Positions 31,503-43,735 of a DNA stretch of 64,000 nt are shown here, one piece after another. This stretch comes from Sinonovacula constricta (lineage: Eukaryota; Mollusca; Bivalvia; Cardiida; Solecurtidae). Location of the stretch: contig CM017555.1 in the NCBI GenBank assembly GCA_007844125.1, forward strand, positions 29,317,843 through 29,381,842, written 5' to 3'. The position numbers and the translations under genes are program-made. The number at the start of each line of letters is the position of its first letter. Position 1 is the first letter of the stretch. The notes below the pieces were generated by a model that saw only the letters and a program-made list of their open reading frames with translations, ran no database searches and had not been told where the DNA came from.

Positions 31503-31985
31503 CATTTCATTCTTAAAGTCTCAAGGATGCGATTTCCTTCCTGCATGTGTGTGTTCAATTATGTTATTCATCTTCTTTATTATCAAATCCCTGAACTATT
31601 TATCAAATTAGGAAACACGTACAAAGTACAAAGATTTTTCAAAATAATTTCATAAATCAATCACAGTAATTTGAACAAATCGAAAGTGACACCCGATATT
31701 CCATTGTTCACGTTTTCGATTATCTTGTTAACGTATTCAAACAAAACGATTCATCCTTGCGTCATTAATCTCAATTTAAACAATTGCAATTGATTTAAAT
31801 TCTCATTCTTCTTAGTGAAAGCAGTTTTGGTTATAAATGTGTGTTGTTCAACTAGAAGCAACAGACCGACTCATGTTGTTGTTTTTCTCTAACGGCCACA
31901 TGATTATGAGAAAAAGAAAAAAAAATATGATTTATTTATTGAAGGCTCATCCTTTTCTTAAGTAAAGTTGTTTTCTTTTGTCAGC

Positions 31986-32016
31986 AGATTATTATTTTTA
32001 TTATTATTATTATTAA

Positions 32017-32059
<43 letters not shown>

Positions 32060-32123
32060 TATTATTATTATTATTATTATTATAGTAGTAGAAGTAGTAG
32101 TAGTAGTAGTAGTAGAAGTAGTA

Positions 32124-32175
<52 letters not shown>

Positions 32176-32177
32176 AA

Positions 32178-32274
<97 letters not shown>

Positions 32275-32297
32275 AAGTAGTAGCAGTAGTGGTAGTA

Positions 32298-32343
<46 letters not shown>

Positions 32344-32368
32344 AAGTAGTAGTAGTAGTAGTAGTAGC

Positions 32369-32456
<88 letters not shown>
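31986..32456. repeat. ATT then AGT trinucleotide microsatellite, ~470 bp
   Basis: ATT units to about 32083 switch to AGT units with scattered AGA and AGC variants. Frames on both strands stay open over the array and would encode homopolymers (Val, Thr, Asn), all artefacts. Confidence 0.97.
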
Positions 32457-33090
32457 TGCAAATTACCTAAATCATTTCAAAATATCAAACACTGTTTCGA
32501 TTACAAGAAGCAGCTAAAAAGATGATGGTAAAATGTTTATACATTAAATCAAACACATTGACAAATAATATAAACAATCAATCAACATTAATATTGATTT
32601 GTTTCGTCCTGAATACGAGGATATAAATATAAGAGTGCAAACGGAAATATCTGTTCCATGTGTGTTCATAATGAGAGAGTAACTTTGAAGACGTTGGTGG
32701 CTCGTACACGAATCAAAATACTAATTAACGGATAAGACACCACGGTATCATTGCTAGATTTCCTCAATAAGACCCTGTCATTATAAAGAAAAATCTATTT
32801 AAAACAGACAATCGCATAGTCCCGAGTAACACCTATGACTGTTTAGCCTTCTATTGCGAGTATTTAATGTGGGAGTATTCAAGTTGACATGCGGTGTGCC
32901 AGTGGTTCTACCCAGAAAGTTATCTGGCGGCTTTCTCCACCCAAAATGCTTAACGTCTCTATAATAATCATATAAGGTCGCTGTGATGTATTTACATCAA
33001 AACCAGATGGATTTTCCAGTACCTCTCTAAGATATTTTAAATCTGTACATATTTAGTAATATTATGTCAATTACAAAACAATATTGTCTT

Positions 33091-33126
<36 letters not shown>

Positions 33127-34066
33127 TATAGATTGAACAATCCTATGTCATTTGACTTTACACACTCTGTCTATCTGCATTATCCATTACAATCTTGCCT
33201 TTTTAACTGGATAATATTTTCTGTAATATCATACAACACCAAGAAGTTGTTTGCGTGTTGAAAACAATGCAAGTATTGATTGGACTGGGTATATTTGTAA
33301 AGTAGGCGGCCGATGTAAATAATACTTCATGCGCTTTGTTTTTGGATCAAGTGTTTAAAGTGACTGTGCATTTCAAGTTTCTGTGTAAAGTCTGTGTATA
33401 TTGCTGTATATTTGATATCATCTTTGTTAAAAATCTCCATGCTGTATACCACGTATACCTGGATGAAATAAAGTTCTGTTCTGTTCTGTTCTGTTCAAAG
33501 TTATGCAATAATAAGAAATATATGAACTATACCAAATATATCTAGCGCACACTATCATACAACACCCAATATTTAGTATCGCATTTTAACGACATTTTGC
33601 CATAAATGTCTTTGAAGAACAAAATTAATTTGTTAACATATAATTGCATTTTTATGTTTTTGTTATGTTTATAATATATTGAAACGTTCCGAGTTTCAGT
33701 ATGTTCAAAACGCGTAAAGTGGACATAAAAAAATCACTTCCCGTGCTTTCGGCAAAATCATAGCTGCCATTATGAAAATAAAACAGATGAAAGTCTCATT
33801 ACTTATAGATTGGTAATGTATCTACTCGGTCTCGCAAATTATGTTGTTTTACTCAGACTGAATTTGCGTTCTTCGTAGACTGTATCTCCTTTTTATTTAA
33901 TTTGTCAGTTACGAAACATGACAGGGACGAATCAATTCCAAGGTCAACAACTTGAATGTCAGACTCTGGTTATTCTCTGTGGGATATGTCTGTATTATAT
34001 TAGCGTTTGTCTGATTGTTGTCTTAACAGAGATCCTGAATAATTGTTGGCACGAACTATTGAATGG
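32457..34066. other. No gene; GTT run and retroposon 3' tail
   Basis: 33092-33124 is a GTT run. 33330-33497 ends in GAAATAAAGTTCTG followed by TTCTG pentamers, the look of a LINE or SINE 3' end on the plus strand. No coding region was found. Confidence 0.45.
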
Positions 34067-34851
34067 GATGATGTTATATAACCAAGATGATGTTATATAA
34101 CCAATATGATGTTATATAACCAAGATGGTGTTATATAACCAAGATGGTGCTATATAACCAAGATGGTGTTATATAACCAAGATGGTATTATATAACCAAG
34201 ATGATGTTATATAACCAAGATGGAGATATATAACCAAGATGGTGTTATATAACCAAGATGGTGTTATATAACCAAGATGATGTTATATGACCAAGATGAT
34301 GTTATATGACCAAGATGATGTTATATAACCAAGATGATGTTATATAACCAAGATGGTGTTATATAACCAAGATGGTGTTATATAACCAAGATGATGTTAT
34401 ATAACCAAGATGATGTTATATAACCAAGATGGTGTTATATAACCAAGATAACCAAGATGGTGTTATATAACCAAGATGATGTTATATAACCAAGATGGTG
34501 TTATATAACCAAGATGATGTTATATAACCAAGATGATGTTATATAACCAAGATGGTGTTATATAACCAAGATGATGTTATATAACCAAGATGGTGTTATA
34601 TAACCAAGATGATGTTATATAACCAAGATGGTGTTATATAACCAAGATGATGTTATATAACCAAGATGATGTTATATAACCAAGATGGTGTTATATAACC
34701 AAGATGATGTTATATAACCAAGATGGTGTTATATAACCAAGATGATGTTATATAACCAAGATGATGTTATATAACCAAGATGGTGTTATATAACCAAGAT
34801 GATGTTATAAAGCCAAGATGGTGTTATATAACCAAGATGATGTTATATAAC
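34067..34851 (+). repeat. 19-bp minisatellite, about 41 copies
   Basis: The unit is ACCAAGATGATGTTATATA, with a frequent G variant (GATGGTG). Units stay in register except for a few short insertions near 34441-34460 and an AAAGCC variant near 34810. No reading frame or binding site is implied. Confidence 0.97.
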
Positions 34852-34917
34852 TGTATCTTGTGTGTTTCTAAACAGATGCAGGACGTATTTATTTTTAATT
34901 AGTTTCGTTTTTATTAT

Positions 34918-35030
34918 TATTTAGCAGTAGTAGTAGTAGTAGTAGTAGTAATAGTAGTGGTAATATTAGTAGTAATAGTAATAGTGGTAGTAGTTATAGT
35001 ATGCATAGTAGAAGTAGTGGTAGTAGTTGC

Positions 35031-35073
<43 letters not shown>

Positions 35074-35579
35074 ATGGTGGTGGTAATGTAAGTAGTAATA
35101 GTTATAGTGGTAGTTGTTGTAGTATGCATAGTAGTAGTAGTAGTAGCAGTAGTAGCGTTAGTAGTATTCGCAGTGGTAGTAGTAGTAGTAGCAGTAGTAG
35201 AAGTAGTAGTAGTAGTAGCAGGAGTAGCGTTAGTAGTAGTCGCAGTGGTAGTAGTAGTAGTAGCAGCAGTAGTAGAAGTAGTAGTAGTAGTAATAGCAGT
35301 AGTAGTAGTATTAGTAATATCAGGAAAAGGAGTAGTAGTAGAAGTAGCAGTAGTAGTAGTGGTAGTAGCAGTATTAATAGCGGTAGTAGTATTAATAGAA
35401 GTAGTTGTAGTAGACGTAGTAGCAGTAGTAGTAGTGGTAGAAGTAGTGGTAGTAGCAGTAGTAATAATAGTAGTAGTAGTAGTAGAAGTCGCAGTTGTAG
35501 TAGCAGTAGCAGCAGTAGTAATAGTAGTAGTGGTAGTAGTAGTAGTAGTAGTAGTTGTAATAGTAGTAGTAGTAGTAGC

Positions 35580-35613
<34 letters not shown>

Positions 35614-35724
35614 ATAGAAGAAGAAGTGGTAGTAGTAGTAGACTGAAGTAGTAGTAGTAGTAGTTGTAGAAGTAGTAGTTGTAGTAGTAGTAGTCGCAGT
35701 GGTTGTAGTAGTAGTAGTAGTAGC

Positions 35725-35792
<68 letters not shown>

Positions 35793-35895
35793 CAATAGTA
35801 GTAGTCTCAGTGGTATTAGTAGTAGAAGTAGCAGTAGTAGTGGTAGTAGTTCTAGCAGTAGTAGTAGTCGCAGTGGTAGTAGTAGTAGTAGTAGC

Positions 35896-35929
<34 letters not shown>

Positions 35930-36058
35930 ACATTAGTTTAATAGAAGTAATAATAGAAGTAGTTATAGTAGTAGAAATAGTAATAGTAGAAGTACTAGTA
36001 GTAGTACTAGAAGTAGTAGCAGTTTTTGTTGTAGTAGAAGTAGTAGTAGTTTCATTAG
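34918..36058. repeat. Degenerate AGT trinucleotide array, ~1.1 kb
   Basis: AGT units with frequent GGT, AAT, AGC and CGC variants. Serine, valine or threonine/leucine homopolymer frames run through it on both strands, up to 338 codons on the minus strand; with such composition these are not regarded as genes. It lies 66 bp from the 19-bp minisatellite. Confidence 0.95.
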
Positions 36059-37187
36059 TATTTGTATTCGTATATCATGCCAAGATTTCTGCTGTCCTAT
36101 TTGTTCTGTATAATACTCTCCGATCCAAGGCGGTTACAGCTGTTTTGTCTTGTTTGTGCGTTATGTCTTGTCTCTATTGCTTTGTTTGTTGGTGTTGGTG
36201 TTTTTGTTGTCGTTGTTGTCGTGTGTGTGTTGTTTGTTTGTTGTTGTTTTTGTGTTATTTTTTATTGTTGTTGTTTTGTTTTTTTTGTGTTTTTTTATTT
36301 TTGTTTTTGCTGTTGTTGGTGGTGTTTTTTTGTTGTTGTTTTGTCACTTTTACATCTACGCTCTTTGTGTCTTGAGGTAGTTCAGGTTTTAAATATGTGA
36401 TAATTCTTATAGGACATTTTGTTATTTTCCCAACGTAAAGATTGTCTGCTTTGACACAGGCTTACGTTCATTGCAATGAATATAAATGGTGCATATAATG
36501 TTAATGTCAAGCTTTATTGTAGATTTTGCAGCTTGTTTCTGTTTATAACAATAGTGCCCTGTCAGTGCTCGATAATTATCTTGGCAACGAGGCATATCTT
36601 ATATCTGTGTTTACGCCGCTCCCATCACTTCAGGGTCGGAGATGTTGGCCAGATCGTTACAAGATGAACAAGGCATAACGAAACCGGCCGTGGCTGCCAA
36701 ACATCTTTCTTGATCTGTCACTCTGCCTAATTTAATGTCAATACACAATTTGCATGAAATATATATCATTAGGAGTAGGCTTGTACTGTTGGTCTATTAA
36801 AATGTGTATTAAGTCAATAAATGGGATTTTCATATTAGTTGTTGAATGAACATGCAAACGAATCCAGGTTTTCATGTTAAAGAGCAGTTTTTTCCAAACA
36901 TAATTAATCAATTAACTTTATTCATTTTGGCATAAAGTTATCATAAGATATATAGAGAAGACCAGGTAAGTGTTGATATAAATACATTTGATCATGCGAG
37001 GCCAAGAAAATAAAAAAGCACGACCCCTTCTTAATGTCCTCGATTGCGCTTTTTAACCAATCATGATATTATTGACATTGTTGGGGTGATCACAAACATA
37101 ATTACGCGATAAATGAATTTAGTTCATGAAACATTCCTGAAAATGGCAATGTTTCACATCCTCAGACGAGAACAAGGAAACATCACG
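36059..37187. other. No gene; TTG/GTTTT-rich tract
   Basis: 36180-36350 is a strand-biased T/G tract whose cysteine/valine/phenylalanine-rich frames are low complexity. The rest is unremarkable. Confidence 0.45.
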
Positions 37188-37825
37188 AAGCATGCTGTGG
37201 ATTAGAATCCGCAAGAAAATCGGAGTAGGGGGCCCCCAGTAACAACATGGCGAAGAAAAGTTGACAGCGAACTGAGGTCGATTCAGATGTCCTTTGGTGA
37301 GGCCAAGCGAGTTGCATATGACCGGAACAAATGGAGAGCAATTGTCGAGGCCATATGCATCGTCGGCAACCACAGTACGTTCTTCCGTTACACTCCATAC
37401 ATACCGTGGGAAATTTGACTAGCAAAATCTCGTTTTCATTAATATGCATGAGGCAGGGGAGACCAATCTTCATCCAATGAAATCGCATGTTACAATAAAA
37501 TACTCTTCAATCTCAATGACGTCATACTGGGATTTTCTTATTAAAAATAGAAACCAACGCACATGTTTAGTCATGGAGGTCGCCATTCTGAATGGTAAAC
37601 CGAACCGTAGATATGAAACGTAATTTCATTGGCTAGTTATCCATGGTGGTTTCCTTATGGCACCAATGAAACTGCCTCATTAATTATTTATGACTACGAG
37701 ATTTTCCTAGCCAATTGTCCCACGTGTACATAACGCAGCATAGCGGAGTGATGTAACGGGGGATAACCGACGATGGGCCATATGCCACTTCCACGAGTAC
37801 AGAGGATTAAGTAAGTAAGTAAAAC
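37188..37825 (+). mobile_element. 3' end of a non-LTR retrotransposon (LINE), interrupted by a MITE
   Basis: The frame from 37188 reads KHAVD, a stop, NPQENRSRGPPVTTWRRKVD, then FGEAKRVAYDRNKWRAIVEA. This is the typical reverse-transcriptase C-terminus of animal LINEs (RGRPxTTWRR...A.DR..W...V.AL pattern). After a nested insertion (37405-37726) the LINE resumes with GGGCCATATGCCACTTCCAC and ends in a TAAG tail (37808-37821). It is 5'-truncated and contains a stop, so it is dead. The clade cannot be set from this piece. Confidence 0.7.
37405..37726. mobile_element. 322-bp MITE nested in the LINE
   Basis: The ends are imperfect inverted repeats of about 50 bp (left CCGTGGGAAATTTGACTAGC; right reading inward CACGTGGGACAATTGGCTAG). 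They share AAAATCTCG and ATGAGGCAG motifs. TACATA flanks both sides (37399-37404 and 37727-37732), a 6-bp target duplication. No coding capacity. Confidence 0.75.
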
Positions 37826-37826
37826 A

Positions 37827-39560
37827 TTCTTGATCGTGTCGTCAAAAAAGTAGTGCATCTTTATAACACGGGTTATATCAACCGATATTTACAGAGACGG
37901 TGGGATAAACTAAGTTTTATTACGCTTCTATCACTTTGTTACACATAATAATGATTACAATATAAAACCGCATAAGTGTAGTTTGAGAACATTTACATGC
38001 GTATAAAATACGTTAATACACTGCAGCGCCGGACCAGGATGTCATAATTGGACCTTATTTTTATATTATGCCCTCTAGGCTGAATAAAACGTTTAAAAAT
38101 TAGTCAAAACAAAGCAGTTTTAAAGAAATAACGGGATCAAACAACCTCATTGACGGATCATAAATGTAACAAAACATGCATGCAAAATGATTGCAATGTA
38201 TTTGCGCTGTATAAATGACATCTTGGGTTGAATTTTGCATCAAGAACATCTGACCGACCTTATCAGGAGCAAGAAATGGAGATTCCTGAACATGTGCGGT
38301 TCATCTTGACTCGGTCCTCATCGGACGAATCGATTGTCAATGAAGTAGGTACCCTTTATCCTATAGCGAATATTGCATGCAAGCCTGTTTAAAGGTGTTA
38401 TCCGACAGCTTGGTCCAAAAGAGTTTTCTCAAATCACTAAGTAAGTCATTGGTACATGACACGGTCTTTGCAAAATGCTGTTCATTGATGCCAACACTCA
38501 GTGTGAACAGTCAAGGATAAATCCCCATTCGGCATTGCAAAAAGGTGTTACATATCCGAGTCACGCTGCAGAGATACCTATTTTTAAACTTAGAAAACCA
38601 CGGGACTACTTAAATTTATATAGTCATGCGGGTAATCCTCTCTGACGTCGTTATCTATTTTTAGCAGAGACCACTATCGCGCTTTTCATAGAATTGGAAA
38701 GGTTGAACATTTAGAAGAATTGTTTCATAATTAGTACAGTCTAACAATAAAGTTAGTGTTCACAGTAGTTTTTATAAGGACTAAAGTATAGGTGTATGTA
38801 AAAAGTATCACCCAATTGCCCAAAGTGGGGGTAAGATATTGGTTCGTGCATATAATAGAGGTAAATTGTCTGATACCCCTTTAAGGACATTTGATCTTAT
38901 ACGCCTATATTTTATATATGCAGGAGTTGACGTTCTTAAATAGCATAACATGTATTTATGCAGGTAGGATATAAAAATAACATCGTAGATAAAGTAACAG
39001 CTAAATATCAATCTTTAAATGCTTGAAACAGTTTGTAAAACAACAGCTATAAGATTATTGTTCTAATCTTTATTGTCTTTTTTCTAATTTTATGTTTTAT
39101 TGGTTAATTTAAAAGTTTTTTGTCCTATAAATTTAACGAAATCATATTCTTCTGTGATTCATGCAATAACTAAACAAAAAAGAGATAACATTCCATGTTT
39201 GTGTAATCTGTTTACGGTGCTGTATTTTAACAATCATGCATATACATTTGTAGCATAGAGAAACCAGTATGTACAAGTTTAGATACAGTCTAATAGTTCA
39301 GAAGACAGTGTGTCGAAATAAAAACACATTATAACAAAGTGGCCAGTACAATCCGGCAGACTCTAGCTGCAGGGCTCCGCGACCTAGACGGATTTCGCGT
39401 TATAAATGTGTTAATTACGGCGACTAAGTGCGTTTTATGGCAACTACTTAAATCTCGATTACAGAAAGATTGAAACGAGAGCAAACTTCAAAAGAAACAG
39501 CTAGACCTCGCTGCCGTATATTCTCTAGTATCTAAAACATGTGATGTTATCAATCAACGT
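37827..39560. repeat. Mostly unassigned; contains a dispersed repeat at ~38485-38900
   Basis: 38590-38900 shares an ordered series of words with 46880-47258 and, in part, 48055-48240: CCACxxGACTACTT, TCATxCGGGTAATCC, TTATCTATTTTTAGCAGA and GTTAAGATATT-like motifs. Two copies sit next to or inside PEBP copy 2 and this one is upstream of the relic exon, so it may be leftover flank or intron from PEBP locus duplications. No exon was found here. Confidence 0.4.
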
Positions 39561-40005
39561 AAACACAACATAACATAGCATAACACAACATAACATAACA
39601 TACCACAACACAACATAACATAACATACCACAACACAACACAACATAACATAACATAACATAACACAACATAACATAACATAACATAACACAACATAACA
39701 TAACACAACATAACAAAACACAGCATAACACAACATAACACAACAAAACATAACAGAACACAACATAACATAACATAACACAACATTACATAACACAACA
39801 TAACATAACATAAACAACATAACATAAAATCACATAACACAACATAACATAACATAACACAACATAACACAACGTAACACAACGTAACACAACATAACAT
39901 AACATAACACAACAAAACATAAAATCACATAACATAACACAACATAACACAACATAACACAACACAACATAAAATCACATAACATAACACAACATAACAT
40001 AATAT
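39561..40005. repeat. Pentanucleotide array (AACAT/AACAC), ~445 bp
   Basis: Five-base units TAACA, CAACA and minor variants. On its right it joins TAATATAAAATACTTTTATTGGC, which looks like a retroposon 3' end in minus orientation, so the array may have grown from a retroposon tail. Three minus-strand frames of MLCYV/MLCCV type are artefacts. Confidence 0.95.
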
Positions 40006-41329
40006 AAAATACTTTTATTGGCATTATTTTACATATAAATATAGTCAACATACATGATAATATATAATCTCTACATAACGAACTAAGGCTGTTAGTATTT
40101 GCAAAGAAGTGGAATTGTTAATGTATTTAACATAACGAAGTTATTATGTGTTGTTGTTATCTCTTAATTAGAAAGCATGAAATACACATTTTGCAATATT
40201 TCGTAAGACATTAACATTTTCAGTTTTTAAGGAGTGAGGCAAATTTATGCAAAATTGGCCAGTGACAAATATTATTTTCTCAATTCTCTATTTTTCGTAC
40301 AAATAAGTAAATATGGCATTCCGTTTCAATAACGTTCATCGAACAGTGATGTATTTCCTGTCTTCTATTGGTGTAATCGCTGTATCGTATTTTAGTTTCG
40401 GACGCTGTTAACTGTTATATTCATAAAAGTGGCGGGAATAGATATAACGAAAATTAAGAAAACACCAACAGAATATATATTCTTACTTACTATCACACGC
40501 GCACAAGCAAGCAATGTTATATGCAATGCTTTCACGCAAGCGCACTAAAGCCACTCACCTAAATGTTGAAAGTAGACATGTAGAAAATCAAATATCAACA
40601 ATTTATTTGCATGTAAATGTTTCCAACAAAGTTAAAGCCAAATGATTGTCTTACTTTCTTCGTAACAGCTTTAAATATAATAATAACAACTTCTGAGGAA
40701 ACTTGAAATGGTTTGTGGCTAAAGATAATTCTTAAAAGTTTAATCAGAACCCCTCAGTTCCGTCCTCAATACGATCATCCTTGGGATGCCTCTCTTGCAA
40801 TGTTTTGTTGTTGTTGTTGTTTCTTGTTAATAAAATCGCAACTTTTTATTCGCCGGAACCAGAATAGCGACAAAACGGTCTTAAAAAGCGATTTGTGTAG
40901 ATTATCCGTGTTTGTTTGTTTTTGTTGTGTGTGTGTGTTGTTATTGTTTTGTTTTGTGTGTGTGTGCGCGCGCGCGCGGGTGTGTGTTTGTGTTTTTTTC
41001 ATTTGTTTTTCTTTTTTTTCTGTTGCTGCTGTTGTTGTTTCCTCGTTCATTTGTTTGTTATTTTTTTTATTTTGTTGTTTCTGTTTACTTTCGTTAATTA
41101 ATTAACATTTCACATTTCATAAGATAGGCAACTTTTACTGTACGTTTGAAATGGAGATAACAGAAACATTGATCTATGTTGTTTTGATGACGTCAAAGGC
41201 ACAGACGATTATTTTCGAGGCGTTTTCCCATGATACATATGAGAGATGATTCTTGAATTATATGAGGTGCTCCGAAAGTTTAGAGGCTGAGAATAAATCT
41301 ACAAGTGAATAGATAGAAATAAAATAGTT
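40006..41329. other. No gene; T/G-rich tract
   Basis: 40800-41095 is another TTG/TTTTG tract with an alternating GTGTGCGCGCGCG segment near 40958-40985, a possible Z-DNA-forming stretch. Nothing coding is supported. Confidence 0.4.
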
Positions 41330-41364
41330 AAATGTTTTCAAAGCAAAGATTAGAAAACAGGTGA

Positions 41365-41560
41365 AATATGAGGTGTAGGTATGATCCGAACCCAGGATCA
41401 CTTGTATGGCAGTCCAGTTGTTCAACCGAACGAGTCTTGTATATTGTATGCACTGCAGAGATGGACCCAGGAGGGGTGGGTTGCATTGCCCCCATACACA
41501 CACCAATCAGGTAAAAGAGTTGTGAAAACACGTCCATGTAAGCTTTAAAATTCAAAGATT
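41365..41560 (-). repeat. Possible tRNA-derived SINE fragment
   Basis: On the minus strand CTGGACTGCCATACAAG followed by GATCCTGGGTTCGGATC looks like an anticodon arm plus B box, with a weak A-box-like GTTCGGTTGAACAAC upstream. Open frames across it on the minus strand are not recognised as proteins. Confidence 0.35.
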
Positions 41561-41844
41561 TTAAAGTAACTGCTTAGGTCGAAGTTAGTGTCCCTAATTG
41601 AGTATGTATATCCAGTATTTACTGCGATAAAGTTGAATGTATCTTGATTCGCGCTCCTATACAGTTCCATTCCCCTTAATGCATTGTTATCATGCATCGC
41701 AACGGGTGCGATGTTTATAGGAGAAACCGACGTGACGTCACGCGCACCTGCTAGAACATTGTTTACATAGGCTGGTGGGCAAAAGGTCGCTGTCCGCCAT
41801 TTGTGTTCAATATTGACAATAACAAAAGCGAAGAAAACTTGAAA

Positions 41845-42055
41845 ATGGTTCAATCCTGCACTGTTGCTGGGTTGTACAAATCGGTGGCACAAAGGTTCCA
41901 AGATATCATGGCATCGATTTCCACCAAAAACAGATCAAGAAAGACGCAGATTATGGATAAATGCGTTGAATCGTAAAGATTGGGAACCGAATCCAAACGA
42001 TCGAGTTTGAATTTCATATCAGATAAGAAAAGTTCTAAGGGAATATCAGAATTTT
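41845..42055 (+). pseudogene. Broken THAP-domain zinc finger
   Basis: From the ATG at 41845 the frame reads MVQSCTVAG. One extra T near 41872 shifts the frame, which then continues CTNRWHKG, WHRFPPKTDQERRRLW, NRKDWEPNPNDRV and a stop at 42008. Slightly further on, FISDKKSSKGISEFW resumes in another frame. The spacing of C..C, WHRFP, LW and DRV is that of a C2CH THAP DNA-binding domain; the second C..H pair is lost in a small deletion between DRV and FISD. THAP domains are found in P-element-like transposases and host regulators. No transposase body was seen downstream. Confidence 0.65.
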
Positions 42056-42060
42056 GGTAA

Positions 42061-42727
42061 ATGATTTGGTAATTTTATTTGTTTCCTTTATAAACTGTTA
42101 TGCCAGTGACGGGTTTCTTTCAGTTTCTGTATAATAAAGATCGTCCCGATTGAGGCTTCAGTCGATTTGGCTAAGGTCAGTCATCTATGTCATATAGTTC
42201 TTATTTTGAATGGCTTTGTAAAGATTAAGTTGTTTTACTTGAAGGATTATGAACTGAATAGAAGATTTCGGAGCTCATTATATATGACCATTTACTGCTT
42301 CAATTGTAATATAAATGCATGACTTTACAATCTACCGAATATGAAGTCGATCGGAAGTAAAGAGTAATACGGCATAAGTACCATTTTTTATAAACTGGCT
42401 AAGATAGAATCTGACTGAATAGATAGTTTCCATGTGATGTCATAGGCACTGATAAGACAATTTAAGGCAGCCATCTTTGAAGGCAGAAGCTAATGCAGGC
42501 CGAAATCTGGAAATATGTGCTATATTAAATTCACCACTGTGTTGTTGTTTTTCAGTCTATTTTACTAAATTTAATATCGAATTTAACAGCTTCTTTGAAG
42601 TATTTTAAATATCAAAACTATAAAGGTACACTGTTTATTTTGTTTAAGGATGAGCCAGTAACTTTATTTTTTTTATTTATTCCCTTAATACTCCGTCAAT
42701 ACGCAGATTTCCATTTTTGAATCCGAA
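42061..42727. other. No gene recognised
   Basis: Unremarkable AT-rich sequence between the THAP relic and the PEBP relic exon. Confidence 0.4.
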
Positions 42728-42877
42728 GTCGAAGGCTCAGCTAGGATGCCAGAAGTTACAAAACATCTTGGGCCGGATCGGACTAAAGTTGGTTGCCGGC
42801 TTGTTCTTCATTGCCTAGTGGGACGAGTACGTGCGCCAAGCTGGTACTCAGTCCTAAACATTCTGGCGAGATATTAA
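42728..42877 (+). pseudogene. Relic of PEBP exon 5 (third copy)
   Basis: Nucleotide similarity to the last exon of both PEBP genes is clear: GATGCCAGAAG, AAACATCT, AAGTTGGTTGCCGGC, GTGGGACGAGTACGTGC and the end GGCGAGAT. Decay includes a short insertion near the start, a TAG in the normally invariant AEWDEY block, and a deletion before the CAAGCTGGTACTCAGTCCTA part. It is closer to copy 1 at the 3' end (shared CACxCxGGCGAGAT). No other exon of this copy was found. Confidence 0.8.
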
Positions 42878-43735
42878 TTATAATTAATCCATAAAAAAGA
42901 AAACAAACAAACAAACTCGAACACTCATACCGCAAGTACAGAACATGTTTTTGTCTGAAATCCCACGTGATCATGTTAAAGGCGGTGCATGTTCGTGGAT
43001 GATGGGTCTAAATGTAAGCATATATATTTACCGTTTTAATTAATAAAGGAACAAAGAAGAATGGATCGTAATATGTCTCTGTTAATTTCCTAACAGGATA
43101 ATGCGACTGGGTGTTTTATCACGCAATGTGTTTACGACATTTTATACACCTAAACAAAAACAAAAAAAGGAAAAGAAAAACAAAAAAGACAAAAAACAAC
43201 AACCAAACATTTAATGTAATACATAGAATTATACTTTTGCTTCTGGCAGTTGAATGCTTGTAATCGCTGAGTTGTGTCAACATTAATTAAAATAAAGGAT
43301 AGCTATGTAGACAACCAAGTACAATCATTGTATCTATATTTAGATAAGATGATACCTGTTCCTATAATAATTAATACGATTCTATGTAGGCAAGTCTTGA
43401 ACGTCAACAGATAAGTGAAATACTGTTGGTGGGACGATAAACCCAATAAACAAACTGCAACGTTATAATACCAGAGATCTATTTTCTATCGCTTGAACAT
43501 AAAAGAAGCGTAACTATACATGTTAAAAAGTCCAAGCAATAACGGAGTGACTTCCCTTGGAAAGAGGACTTGTAATTCTTAGTACCCTTGGTCTGAAGTG
43601 TGTGGACTGGAAACAACACGTTTAATCAATCTGGTTTATGTGACTTATGTGCTTTCCTTTCTTTGTTGAAATACATTGTACACTTTATTTTTATTTGCCT
43701 CGTCAAACGTTTTCTGTTGTATAAGTGGGTAAAGA
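42878..43735. other. No gene; SINE tail fragment
   Basis: 43410-43455 (AAATACTGTTGGTGGGACGA, AACCCAATAAACAAAC) is a detached 3' end of SINE family 1. 43147-43205 is A-rich. Nothing else is recognised. Confidence 0.5.

Noticed and set aside
31958..32525. Long frames of poly-Thr, poly-Val and poly-Asn on both strands
   Set aside because: They are translations of ATT/AGT triplet microsatellites, open in every frame because the unit has no stop.
34917..35933. 338-codon minus-strand and 216-codon plus-strand frames
   Set aside because: Low-complexity translation of a degenerate AGT array; no domain and no start or splice context.
38275..38345. ATG frame (MEIPEHVRFILTRSSSDE...) as exon 1 of the third PEBP copy
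   Set aside because: The peptide does not resemble PEBP exon 1 and the donor-like GTAGGT is isolated.
39525..40051. Cysteine/tyrosine/leucine-rich frames (MLCYV type)
   Set aside because: Artefact of the pentanucleotide array.
41545..41901. 118-codon minus-strand frame
   Set aside because: Mostly antisense to the THAP relic and its upstream region; the plus strand explains the sequence.
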